From assembly GCF_008932435.1 (NCBI RefSeq), contig NZ_WBWE01000016.1:1-64000 (forward strand): a stretch of DNA of 64,000 nucleotides, written 5' to 3'. The position numbers and the translations under genes are program-made. The notes under the pieces were generated by a model. The model was not told the DNA's origin. It saw only the letters and a program-made list of their open reading frames with translations, and made no database searches. The first letter of the stretch is position 1; each line of letters opens with the position of its first letter. The stretch comes from Brucella pseudintermedia (GTDB lineage: Bacteria > Pseudomonadota > Alphaproteobacteria > Rhizobiales > Rhizobiaceae). Shown one piece after another: positions 16,248-23,962 of this stretch.

Positions 16248-18119
16248 CTACCAGGTTATAGTGATCATGTTGTTGACGAAGTCGTCGATGTCGGCTGGCT
16301 CGATCGGTGTATCCATCGCCACGCCAACCGCCATTGCCAGAGCGACAGCAGCGTCGATGCGCACTGATGCCTTCGTCTTGACGAACCATCGGTTATCTTG
16401 CGGGTCATGATCGAAGGTGGCGCCCATCAGGGCGGTCATGAGCACCGGATTGCGCCGCATGCGAATGCGACCGTCGATAATCATGTCCTCAAGCGCCAAA
16501 ACCGAACCCGGCATCCACAAGCCTTGCGGCGGCGGTAAGCCAGCAGCTTTCGCCGCTTCTACCTTTGCTGGCTCGGGACGTGCCCGAACCTTGCCGCCCT
16601 GCGGGTGTGCGACATGTTCAATGTCCAACCCGAGCGCTTCGACTTCCTCGCGGAACTTGTCGTAGGCATATCGGTCGTAGGCGATAGCCTTGATATCGAA
16701 GGCGTGATCGATTTGCTGCACCCGCGAAGCCACGAAGTCATATCGAATTCGCTTGCCTGGCGGGGCATTCAACCAGCCCTGCTTTACCCAGAGCGCATAT
16801 GGCGCCTTGTCAGCCTGTTCTCGCGCTTCCAGCGTATCAGCAGGTGTCCAAGCTTCCACCCACGCATCAAACGTCGGCAGATTGACGGTAGACCCATCCT
16901 CGCGCTCCATTTCCTTGAATCCAGTAGGCACGACGCATGCAAGCACAGTCATATCCTTGCTGCCCGACAGGTCGACGCCCATGAAAACCGGTTTGTCAAA
17001 GTGTTCGACTTCAGGATCGAAGTCATCCATTACGCTTTCGACGGTCTCGCGTGGCATCCATGCCTTGTCGGCATCGGTCCAGCAGCAGAAGTGCAGCCGA
17101 AGAATGCCGTTCAGCTTGCCCGGCATCTGCTTTGCCTGCGCGACAACACCGGCCAGATATTCCTGCGTCAGGATAACGCCGAGAAGCGGGTTAGCCTTCT
17201 TCCAGCAGGTTTCGTCCTTGAGCGGATCGTCGCCCTTGTCCAGCGCGCAGACATAGGAAAATGTCGTGTCGTCAATCACCTCACCGACGTAGGTAAAATC
17301 CTCGTCCGGCGTTTGCGTACCCGCAGCTACCTTGACGGCATGCTCGTGCTCTTCCCAGCAAATGCTGTTTCGGTCGCTGCCCGAGTTCGTAATCATCAGC
17401 AGCAGAGGCTGACGGCGAAACTTGAAGCCGCGCTCAAGCATTTCCATCGTCGAGCGGTCGGGATGTTCGTGCACCTCGTCGCAAAGCGCAAAATGCGGTC
17501 GCGGGCCTGAGCCAGACTTGCCGGAATCCTTTGAGATCGGGCGAAAGAACGATTGCGACTTGTGATGCGCGATATTGAACTCGCGCCCCATGCCGCCGCT
17601 GAACTTCAACCGCTCGACCAGCGCCGGGGCTGCGCGAACCATCTTCACTGCGTCCTGAAACAGGATGCCGGCCTGTTCTTTCTTAGCGGCCGCCGCATAG
17701 ATCTGCGCCCCAGCCTCCTTGTCCGCGATCAGACCGTACAGACCGACACCGCCGGCAAATGGCGACTTACCGTTGCCTTTGCCCTCTTCAATGTAGGCGC
17801 GACGAAAGCGGCGCGAACCGTCGGCACGTTTCCAGCCGAACAGCGACCCCAGCTTGAAAGCCTGCGAGGCATGCAGCTTGAATGGCTTGCCTTCAAACTG
17901 ACCTTCAGAAAGCTTGAGACGCCCTTCAAAGAACCGAAACACGCGGTCGGCTGCGTCGTCATCCCAATACAGGCCGCGCTCGTGACCGTGTTCGAGATCG
18001 TCGAAATGGCGGCGGCAGGCATTACGAACGTGAGGGCCGGCAACTTCTCTGCCATCAATGACGGCTTGCGCATAAGCGCTCACACGCTCAAGCGCAGGCA
18101 TATCAGTCAAGCAAATCAT
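16248..18119 (-). CDS. terL: Terminase large subunit
   Basis: 623 aa from ATG 18119 (MICLTDMPALERV), behind GAGGAAAAGG and overlapping the small subunit by 17 bp; ATG 18101 is an alternative with a poorer site. The ATPase has Walker A-like EEGKGNGKSPFAGG near residue 110 and Walker B-like HFALCDEVHEH near 215. The RNase H-type nuclease has GVDLSGSKDM near 365, AYDRYAYDKF near 485 and a late DAAVALAMAVG. It is the HK97-type packaging motor that cuts and translocates DNA. Confidence 0.93.
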   Translation of the reverse strand: MICLTDMPALERVSAYAQAVIDGREVAGPHVRNACRRHFDDLEHGHERGLYWDDDAADRVFRFFEGRLKLSEGQFEGKPFKLHASQAFKLGSLFGWKRADGSRRFRRAYIEEGKGNGKSPFAGGVGLYGLIADKEAGAQIYAAAAKKEQAGILFQDAVKMVRAAPALVERLKFSGGMGREFNIAHHKSQSFFRPISKDSGKSGSGPRPHFALCDEVHEHPDRSTMEMLERGFKFRRQPLLLMITNSGSDRNSICWEEHEHAVKVAAGTQTPDEDFTYVGEVIDDTTFSYVCALDKGDDPLKDETCWKKANPLLGVILTQEYLAGVVAQAKQMPGKLNGILRLHFCCWTDADKAWMPRETVESVMDDFDPEVEHFDKPVFMGVDLSGSKDMTVLACVVPTGFKEMEREDGSTVNLPTFDAWVEAWTPADTLEAREQADKAPYALWVKQGWLNAPPGKRIRYDFVASRVQQIDHAFDIKAIAYDRYAYDKFREEVEALGLDIEHVAHPQGGKVRARPEPAKVEAAKAAGLPPPQGLWMPGSVLALEDMIIDGRIRMRRNPVLMTALMGATFDHDPQDNRWFVKTKASVRIDAAVALAMAVGVAMDTPIEPADIDDFVNNMITITW

Positions 18120-18489
18120 CCTTTTCCTCGCCCTCGTCAGGTGTCGCCACCTTGGAGGCATCGGCAGGCGTAGCGCCCATCTGGCCAAGCATCTGTCGAA
18201 GCAAATTCATCGCCTGCACGCCTACCTCCTGCCCGGCCATGATGCGTCCCTGAATAGTCGAGGCCATTCCGACCAGTGTTCGATGCGATTCATTCAGCCA
18301 CGGCAGCTCTTTGGCGAAAAGCTTCCAGGCTGACTTCGCTTTGATCTCAGCGCTGTCCTTCAACCAAACGGGAGGAGCCCCAAGAGGGCCGTTTGCGGCC
18401 GGTTCGGCGCGGTTTTTGTACCGACCGGCATTGATTTTGTCGCGACCCTCGACCTTCGCTTTGCCGAGGGGATTTCTCGGCTTTGCCAT
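18103..18489 (-). CDS. terS: Terminase small subunit, P27 family
   Basis: 128 aa, MAKPRNPLGKAKVEGRDKIN..., with a basic N-terminus, then PLGAPPVWLKDSAEIKAKSAW and a helical WLNESHRTLVGMAS core, ending in an acidic EEKDDLLD. This is the P27-like small terminase pattern; it recognises the packaging site and recruits the large subunit. It directly precedes terL. Confidence 0.85.
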   Translation of the reverse strand: MAKPRNPLGKAKVEGRDKINAGRYKNRAEPAANGPLGAPPVWLKDSAEIKAKSAWKLFAKELPWLNESHRTLVGMASTIQGRIMAGQEVGVQAMNLLRQMLGQMGATPADASKVATPDEGEEKDDLLD

Positions 18490-18599
18490 GGAATGAAATC
18501 CTTATGGGGTCATGTTTTGAATTGCAGATGCGTGCGCTGTCGGTCCCCGCCGGTCCGGGGCTGCCGCGCCTTGGGACTTTTTGATGCCCCCGGGGTCGA

Positions 18600-18911
18600 T
18601 CAACCGACCGGCCATCCATCGGGACCAAACCGAACGACGTCTTGGCCGAGCTCTTCGCGCTGTTTGATGCGGTCATGGCATGGTGCGCAGAGGCTTTGGA
18701 GGTTGTCTGGGTCAAAGAACAGCGCCTCATCGCCTTTATGTGGCCTGACATGGTCACACACCGTTGCTGGCGTGACGCCCTCCTGCTGCAAGCAATAGGC
18801 GCACAAAGGATGCGCGGTCAGTTGTCGCTCACGTAAGCGTTGCCACCGGGATGTCTTGTAGAGCTTGCGGTAAGCACTGGCTTCTGTGCTGCGCTGATCA
18901 CGTCTGGCCAT
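18600..18911 (-). CDS. HNH endonuclease
   Basis: 103 aa. The HNH core is complete: LCAYCLQQEG, then the CDHVRPHKGD His pair, FDPDNLQSLCAPCHDRIKQR with the Asn and last His, and two CxxC zinc pairs. It sits 110 bp upstream of the small terminase, the usual site of the phage HNH protein that works with the terminase in cos cleavage. Positions 18,490-18,599 hold no gene. Confidence 0.9.
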   Translation of the reverse strand: MARRDQRSTEASAYRKLYKTSRWQRLRERQLTAHPLCAYCLQQEGVTPATVCDHVRPHKGDEALFFDPDNLQSLCAPCHDRIKQREELGQDVVRFGPDGWPVG

Positions 18912-18925
18912 GCTTACCTTCGAAC

Positions 18926-19001
18926 TGGTGCCCTAGCGAGGGATCGAACCCCGGACCATCCGCTTACAAGGCGGCTGCTCTCCCATCTGAGCTACACGGG
19001 C
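18926..19001 (-). tRNA. tRNA-Thr (TGT), phage-borne
   Basis: A 76-nt cloverleaf with D arm GCTC/GAGC, anticodon loop CTTGTAA (anticodon TGT at 18968-18966), T arm CGGGG-TTCGATC-CCTCG and an encoded CCA. The acceptor stem has two mismatches (G5-A68 and T6-T67) and the anticodon stem has G27-A43, so it is divergent or partly decayed. Confidence 0.75.
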
Positions 19002-19004
19002 GAT

Positions 19005-19080
19005 TGGTTGCGGGCATCGGGATCGAACCGATCATATCCGGCTTATGAGACCGGCGAGCACACCAGCGCTCTCGCCCGCT
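19005..19080 (-). tRNA. tRNA-Met (CAT), phage-borne
   Basis: A 76-nt cloverleaf three bases from the tRNA-Thr: acceptor AGCGGGC / GCCCGCA, D arm GAGC/GCTC, anticodon loop CTCATAA, T arm ATCGG/CCGAT, encoded CCA. A1-A72 is unpaired, as in initiators (C1-A72), but the anticodon stem lacks the three consecutive G-C pairs of initiators. A CAT anticodon could also mean tRNA-Ile2 if lysidinylated. Confidence 0.8.
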
Positions 19081-19145
19081 GAAATTGAATGGAACAATTA
19101 ATCGATGACGCCCGTTCTCTCCTCGTAATCGAAAAGGAGAATGAA

Positions 19146-19445
19146 ATGGCACAGACCACCGAAGGCATGCTTTCCGAACAAATCGACGCACTGCGCAAGG
19201 AAATCAGCAGCCTATCGTCCCGATTGTCAGATCATCTCGGGAATCTATCCGGCGCAACCGACGACGCCCTCGCGTCCACGAAGGACGCGGTGAATGTGCT
19301 CGCCGAAGGGGCACGTGAACATGGCCAGCGTGCTGTGCAATACGCACGACAAAATCCCGGAACCGCATCGGCGTGGGCATCCGTCGGTCTGGTGGCCTTG
19401 GTTGCATTCATGCTCATGAAGGGCCGCGGCAGTCGTTACCGGTAG
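19146..19445 (+). CDS. DUF883-type tail-anchored membrane protein
   Basis: 99 aa from MAQTTEGMLSEQIDALRKEI, behind AGGAG; an in-frame start at 19089 overlaps no better signal. It has a long amphipathic helical region (residues 8-70), an RQNPGTASAWASVGLVALVA hydrophobic anchor and a basic GRGSRYR end. This is the ElaB/YqjD (DUF883) layout, proteins that sit in the inner membrane and may bind ribosomes. It is plus-strand cargo between the tRNAs and a minus-strand DUF983 gene. Confidence 0.72.
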   Translation: MAQTTEGMLSEQIDALRKEISSLSSRLSDHLGNLSGATDDALASTKDAVNVLAEGAREHGQRAVQYARQNPGTASAWASVGLVALVAFMLMKGRGSRYR

Positions 19446-19474
19446 ATTCCGTTGAGCCAGCCAGTTGAAACAGA

Positions 19475-19864
19475 CTATCGCGGGCCTGGCCGCCAGTCGG
19501 TATCGATCCTTCCTTCCTCAGCTTTATGGAAATACTGGGAGCAGACCAACCAACCTTTAATTGGTCTCAACAACAGAACACATGCAATCACGATGATCGG
19601 CAGGGTCGTGATTGCATGAACCCAGATCGGTGGATCAAAAACTGATTGCAACCAGATACCGAATAGCAGCGCAGGCACCGCGGCGATCGACATCGAAAAG
19701 AATGCGGGGCCGTCAGCGGGATCGGCGAACGAATAGTCCAGACCGCAAACCTCGCACTGCTTGGCTAGTGTTAGATAGCCCTTGAACAGGTGTCCTTGTT
19801 GGCACCTCGGGCATAGTCCTCGGACACCGGTACGAAACGGACTGTTCGTTGCGGAATACGTCAT
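19475..19864 (-). CDS. DUF983 family membrane protein
   Basis: 129 aa from MTYSATNSPFRTG, behind GGAGGAG. Two CxxC pairs near the N-terminus (GLCPRCQQGHLF and QCEVCGLDYS) suggest a zinc ribbon, followed by DPADGPAFFSM and two transmembrane helices, then LLLRPIKG. This matches DUF983, a small alphaproteobacterial membrane family near cytochrome oxidase genes. Its presence between phage structural and early genes suggests host-derived cargo. Function unknown. Confidence 0.8.
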   Translation of the reverse strand: MTYSATNSPFRTGVRGLCPRCQQGHLFKGYLTLAKQCEVCGLDYSFADPADGPAFFSMSIAAVPALLFGIWLQSVFDPPIWVHAITTLPIIVIACVLLLRPIKGWLVCSQYFHKAEEGRIDTDWRPGPR

Positions 19865-20343
19865 GTCTGGCTCCTCCAACTATCAATTAGGAGGACCCAA
19901 CAATCAATCAAGCCAATCGTGCCGGCGGGGAGCAGCACCTGAAACGCCGGCTACTCAACCCGCCGAACCAGCAGCCGGAGGAGAAACGGCGCTGGATTGA
20001 ATGCAGCAAACGAACGGCCCTGCAGTGGCCTTTTCAGCATCCGGGTGTCCATGGTTATCCCGACCACGATGTGACGGTCGCCGTCCCTGCGCATAATGCA
20101 GGCGGGTCGCGTTCATCCGTATAATGATGCTGCGATTGCTGTTGAAATGGCAAGGAACGGCCACGAACGAACCGCAACCTTCTCAGCTCTGCTGCCTTGC
20201 CGATAGTTACGCCCGGTTCAGCGGTTGCACCCAACTGCAACATGACCGAGCGTCCGTCGCCTCGCGCACGGAACAGTGCGGGGCAACCGCACAGCGGTTG
20301 AACCCCTTCACTATACTCCGCACGAGATCGCGGAATTTAAACA
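19865..20343. other. Non-coding or decayed stretch
   Basis: No convincing gene. A plus-strand frame from about 19897 to 20124 reads like coding sequence (GEQHLKRRLLNPPNQQPEEK and later HPGVHGYPDHDVTVAVPAHN) but has no start codon after an upstream in-frame TAG, so it may be a gene remnant. A perfect hairpin CAACCGC-ACA-GCGGTTG lies at 20284-20300, downstream of the 305-aa gene. Confidence 0.4.
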
Positions 20344-21261
20344 CTAAGCAGCATATTTTTTGATTGCGGCTGCCAAGTTATTGTTTGCGGCCAGTAACGC
20401 ACGCCTTCCTCCGCCGTTGTAAGTGGCGTATTTTGGACTCTGGCCAGCAGCCACGCCAACATCGGTAAATGTCTTGGCCTCCATCGCAGCATCCAGAACG
20501 TCGCGATCACTATCCTTCAATTCTTGAAGCGCTTCAAACCAAAGGTCGCGATCGATCATTGCCGAGAGCGTGTCTTCCCAAGCCTCATCTCCACCACCCG
20601 CACACGTTGTCTTGCGCATGCCGAGAAAACTGTCAGCCACTTTAGGCGAGCCACACGGTAACCCTTTTGGATATCGTGTGAACGTAACCTTCTCCATGTC
20701 GGTATTTGCGTAGGCCTCCGCGAGGACGCGTGCAGATTCTTCAGTGCTGTAATCCGTACCATTTCGGCGCTTGCCGGATGGAATATATCGATGCGGCAGT
20801 GTTCCAAGCATATCTTCAAAATAGTGATTGCTCGCCTTGGTATCCTTCGGGTCTGATCCGCCGCCCGACGCTCGGTCGGGTTTATCTTTCATGCCGAGCA
20901 TTGCGCCAGCTGGCATTCGTATGTCTGCCTGAATAACTTCGCCGTCAATGCCAAGTACATAGCCGACTTCTGTCTGGTTGCCATCGCTGAACCGCAGATT
21001 GCCTATGCGGACGATCTGTCCATTCCCGTTCTTCCCGATATCGCCGGTCGCAACGTTTTGCATGATGGCTTGCACGGACGGCGTTTGCCGCCAGTCCCGC
21101 TCATAACGCATGTCGACAACTTCCTCCGGGTCATTGTCATTCGCGCCAGGCGCAACAGACCAATTGGTCTGCAATGGTTCTCGCTGACCTTCTGGCCGGT
21201 TGCGATACGTCATAAGTGCCTTTAGCTGCTCTGCGAGCGATCCATGTCTCGAGTTCTTCAT
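20344..21261 (-). CDS. Unknown phage protein, 305 aa
   Basis: Starts MKNSRHGSLAEQLKALMTYR, overlapping the VRR-NUC stop by ATGA, behind GGGGAAAG. It has an N-terminal basic/polar part with GANDNDPEEV, a central region with FSDGNQTEVGYVLGIDGEV, and a C-terminal AAGQSPKYATYNGGGRRALL. It is soluble, mixed alpha/beta, with no recognisable enzyme motif. Its place just upstream of the packaging genes suggests a packaging or late-regulatory role. It carries one of the NDN motifs described in the findings. Confidence 0.6.
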   Translation of the reverse strand: MKNSRHGSLAEQLKALMTYRNRPEGQREPLQTNWSVAPGANDNDPEEVVDMRYERDWRQTPSVQAIMQNVATGDIGKNGNGQIVRIGNLRFSDGNQTEVGYVLGIDGEVIQADIRMPAGAMLGMKDKPDRASGGGSDPKDTKASNHYFEDMLGTLPHRYIPSGKRRNGTDYSTEESARVLAEAYANTDMEKVTFTRYPKGLPCGSPKVADSFLGMRKTTCAGGGDEAWEDTLSAMIDRDLWFEALQELKDSDRDVLDAAMEAKTFTDVGVAAGQSPKYATYNGGGRRALLAANNNLAAAIKKYAA

Positions 21262-21767
21262 GCTGCTTTCCCCTTCTCTTGTGCAAGCCACCCCAGAACC
21301 GCCGTAACGGCCTGCTCAGCGGCTTCTGTCGTTGTGGTGGCCCGAATGACCAGAACCGTGTAGCCCAGCCGCTGTAGGGCAGCGTGGCGGTCTTTCTGGG
21401 CCGGCGACAGTCTTCCCTGCCCGACCTTGTTCTCGATCATCAGCAACCGGCCGTATTCGCCATAGATGCGAAGGTCTGGCTCGCCGCTAGTCATCCCCGT
21501 CGCAATTGCCTGAGCCTGTGCTCTTGGCCCACGCTTGCTAGCGTTCATGTCTCCCGCCAGCAGGAACTGGCGCTGGTACTGTGGCAGGCGGCGCAGGCTG
21601 GCTACTTGTGCCGCCTGTAATTCCCATTCGAGCGGCAAGGCGGGCTTGGTCGTCACCTTGCCAGGCTTGGTGGTGATCTTGACGCGGGCGCCGTTGATGC
21701 GGACGGTTTGTGTTTTGGTGGCGGTCATGGTCGTAGATGAAGGCGCGCGCGTGCGGTTGCGTGGCAT
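21258..21767 (-). CDS. VRR-NUC-like nuclease
   Basis: 169 aa. A basic low-complexity N-terminus (residues 1-60) is followed by a nuclease-like domain at about 65-165: QYQRQFLLAGDMNASKRGPR, then SGEPDLRIYGEYGRLLMIE with the D...E-x-K triad (PDLR, IENKVG), a Q (SPAQKDRHAALQ) and the strand YTVLVIRATTT. VRR-NUC proteins are PD-(D/E)XK nucleases acting on branched DNA. It is the first gene of the late leftward operon, downstream of the repeat-rich region. Confidence 0.78.
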   Translation of the reverse strand: MPRNRTRAPSSTTMTATKTQTVRINGARVKITTKPGKVTTKPALPLEWELQAAQVASLRRLPQYQRQFLLAGDMNASKRGPRAQAQAIATGMTSGEPDLRIYGEYGRLLMIENKVGQGRLSPAQKDRHAALQRLGYTVLVIRATTTTEAAEQAVTAVLGWLAQEKGKAA

Positions 21768-21772
21768 GTGAG

Positions 21773-21784
21773 CTCCTCGTGTTT
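21773..21784 (-). repeat. Start-associated leader AAACACGAGGAG
   Basis: Five bases before the VRR-NUC start. A hairpin TGCCG-N7-CGGCA at 21794-21810 lies just upstream, the same layout as at 28612, 34200 and 38181. Confidence 0.75.
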
Positions 21785-21892
21785 ATTGCGGTGTGCCGTT
21801 GGTAGCGGCAAGATGAGTGTGGAATGCCTCGATAAATGTCGTGTTAATGGCCGACGCAGCGCGGCAAATATTTTGGGCCATCCTTGAATCAG

Positions 21893-22110
21893 GTTGTATT
21901 CTGGAATTGGTAAAAATCAGGAAAAGTGCGCACTTCTCAAAACTCGAGAACTGCGCGCCGCGCGCTTTGTGCGTAAGTTTCTATATAAGAACACTTACGC
22001 ACCAAAAGCAGCGTGCATTTGCGAACTTCTTTTAGGTCTTTTCGAGAAGTGCGCACAAAGAAGTACGCAGTATCAGAAGTTGTATTCCTATTGTGACAGC
22101 CGGTTGTATT
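21893..22110. promoter_or_regulatory. Iterated AAGTNCGCAC sites and large palindrome upstream of the late operon
   Basis: AAGTGCGCACTT (perfect palindrome) at 21924-21935. GTGCGTAAGT at 21969-21978 is inverted at 21993-22002 around TTCTATATAAGAAC. AAGTGCGCAC follows at 22047-22056 and AAGTACGCAG at 22061-22070. GTTGTATT occurs three times, at 21893, 22079 and 22103. There is no gene from 21,785 to 22,265. Position and repeat structure suggest a multi-site operator for late transcription, or a replication origin. Confidence 0.55.
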
Positions 22111-22210
22111 GAGAGCGAAATACGATACGGTTCGGCCCACATTCGGGGGCAATTACAAATGTGAGGCAGGCCATCGACTCGGCGAGATTTTATCCATTTT
22201 GTGATCAAAC

Positions 22211-22240
22211 AAAAAACCGCCCGGCCAAGACCGAGCGGTT
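22211..22240 (-). terminator. Terminator of the porin gene
   Basis: On the minus strand a 10-bp stem (AACCGCTCGG / CCGGGCGGTT) with loop TCTTGG is followed by TTTT. It lies 26 bp after the porin stop. Confidence 0.88.
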
Positions 22241-22265
22241 CAAGCGACTGGAGATATTCTCGTTA

Positions 22266-23006
22266 TTAGAACTTGTAGTTCAGCCCAACCCGCACAGTGT
22301 GAAAATTCACCTTGCTTTCCAGATTGTAGTTGAACAGATCCGCATCCGTATAGTTGATTAGGGTACGTTTACCGAGGTCGGTGTAAAGATACTCAGACTT
22401 CAGCGTCCAGTTGTTGTTGATCGCGTATTCAGCACCGGCACCGATCGTCCAACCTGCCTTGGTCTTCGAAGTGGATTCACCAACGCTGTCCACACCGTTT
22501 GACAGGCTGTAGCCCGACTTGACCTTGCCGTAAGCCAGACCACCCGTACCGTAAACGAGCAAGCGCTCGGTAGCAGCATAGCCCAGACGAGCACGCACGG
22601 TACCGAACCATTCAATCTTGGTTTCGGCGTTCGCGCTAAGTCCGTCGGCATGGGCGGAGACATCACCCTTTACAGTTGAGCCTTGGAAGTCAGCTTCTGC
22701 GCCTACAACAAACCGGTTGTCGAATTGCCAGTTGTAGCCAACCTGCACACCGCCAACAAATCCGCTTGCGTTGAAGTTGACCGAACCAGAGACAAGCGTT
22801 TCATCAAACAGTTCGTCATAAACAGAGAACGGATGCTTGAATTTGCCGCCGGCATAACCAGCATTGATACCAATATAGCCACCAGTCCACGAAAATGTGT
22901 CCACTGCGACCGGTGCCGGCTCTGCTACGATTGCGTCGGCAGCTTTCGCCCCCGAAACAAAGGAAACAGCAATGGTGGATGCAAGAAGAATGGATTTCAA
23001 ACGCAT
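22266..23006 (-). CDS. Omp25/Omp31-family outer membrane protein
   Basis: 246 aa. A signal peptide (MRLKSILLASTIAVSFVSGA, cleavage after AKA) is followed by the family start FSWTGGYIGINAGYAGGKF and eight alternating beta strands with VGYNWQFDNRFVVGAEADFQ, WFGTVRARLGYA and the end VRVGLNYKF (terminal Phe for BAM insertion). This is the Omp25/Omp31 family of Brucellaceae. It is a single-gene unit with its own terminator, set between the late and early phage regions. It resembles host genes rather than phage ones, so it may be conversion cargo that changes the cell surface. Confidence 0.93.
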   Translation of the reverse strand: MRLKSILLASTIAVSFVSGAKAADAIVAEPAPVAVDTFSWTGGYIGINAGYAGGKFKHPFSVYDELFDETLVSGSVNFNASGFVGGVQVGYNWQFDNRFVVGAEADFQGSTVKGDVSAHADGLSANAETKIEWFGTVRARLGYAATERLLVYGTGGLAYGKVKSGYSLSNGVDSVGESTSKTKAGWTIGAGAEYAINNNWTLKSEYLYTDLGKRTLINYTDADLFNYNLESKVNFHTVRVGLNYKF

Positions 23007-23441
23007 ATTACCCCCTTAGATGGACGAGAAAGATCAAAACTTTCAAGGAGATCTAAATACCCATTTCCCCAACAATGTCTGTAGCCAAAGTGCAACACGC
23101 ACAGGGAATATCAACCAATGGTTTAGTTAATATCTCAACAGGATAGGGCGATCATGGATCAGAAACCCCGCTCGATGGCGGGGCGTATTGAACACCGTGC
23201 GAGCGCGCCGTAAGTTTTTCGCGTGCTTAGCCAAACCAGAAGGAAAGACTTGGCAAGCTGATCAGCTGGGGCTGAAAATCCAGCAGACGGGTTTCTCCCG
23301 CCCTCCCGGCACTAACATCAGCTTTCTCTAATAAGTAATGCGTTCCCCTTCTCATTAACCATCGCCTCCAATTCCAGATGCATGATTTATAATTTACGGT
23401 ATTTCTTACATTATTATCACTTTAAAGTAACGGAGGGCATA
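23007..23441. other. Intergenic region between porin and LprI-like gene
   Basis: No gene. A CCCCGC-TCGATG-GCGGGG hairpin lies at 23166-23183. The 23,230-23,320 part is rich in G/C stems (GGGGCTGAAAATCC, GACGGGTTTCTCCCG). It should hold the divergent promoters of the porin and LprI-like genes; no clear -35/-10 pair could be assigned. Confidence 0.4.
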
Positions 23442-23849
23442 ATGTTTAAATATATCGCCATAGCGTTAACAGCCATGTTCTTCTCGGGCTCTGCTTTAGC
23501 ATCCTCTGAGTGCGAGAATGCGCAAGATCAGGCCACAATGAACAAGTGCGCCAACGACGACTTCGCGAAAGCAGATAAGCAGCTTAACGCGCATTACAGA
23601 GAGATCGAGAAGCGCCTTGCTGACGACGACGACGCCAAGAAGCTTCTGATCACCTCACAGCGCGCCTGGGTCAAATTCCGCGACGCTGAGTGCAATTTCT
23701 CTGCATCGGGGACCGCTGGCGGTAGCGTACATCCGATGACAGTAGCTATATGTCGTGAAAAGCTGACAACGGAAAGAAACAAGCAATTCTCTGAATATCT
23801 GAACTGCGAAGAAGGTGATCTTTCTTGCCCGGTTCCCTCCGGGGGGTAA
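23442..23849 (+). CDS. LprI-like secreted protein (DUF1311)
   Basis: 135 aa from MFKYIAIALTAMFFSGSALA, behind GGAGGG; this start yields a clean signal peptide with cleavage near ALA-SS. The mature part has the LprI N-terminal pattern: CENAQDQATMNKCANDDF, a helix with DKQLNAHYREIEKRL, SQRAWVKFRDAECNF and a final VAICREKLTTERNKQF, with paired Cys. LprI-type proteins inhibit lysozyme or are periplasmic proteins of unknown role. It is plus-strand cargo next to the porin, and AT-rich upstream. Confidence 0.85.
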   Translation: MFKYIAIALTAMFFSGSALASSECENAQDQATMNKCANDDFAKADKQLNAHYREIEKRLADDDDAKKLLITSQRAWVKFRDAECNFSASGTAGGSVHPMTVAICREKLTTERNKQFSEYLNCEEGDLSCPVPSGG

Positions 23850-23898
23850 AAGTGGCTCAAATCTGATGCTATTGTCCATTGAAAACACGATAACAAGA

Positions 23899-23922
23899 AA
23901 AGCGGAGCCTAAGCCCCGCTTT
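23899..23922. terminator. Bidirectional terminator between LprI-like and primase genes
   Basis: AAAGCGG / CCGCTTT around a 10-nt loop between two convergent genes. T-rich sequence follows on both strands (CCTTT on plus, TCTTG on minus). Confidence 0.65.
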
Positions 23923-23962
23923 CCTTTACCTTGCGCTGCGTTACCGGCGCTGATCTGCGTAC

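Noticed and set aside
18840-19082. Plus-strand frame across the two tRNA genes
   Set aside because: It reads through folded tRNA genes; not a protein gene.
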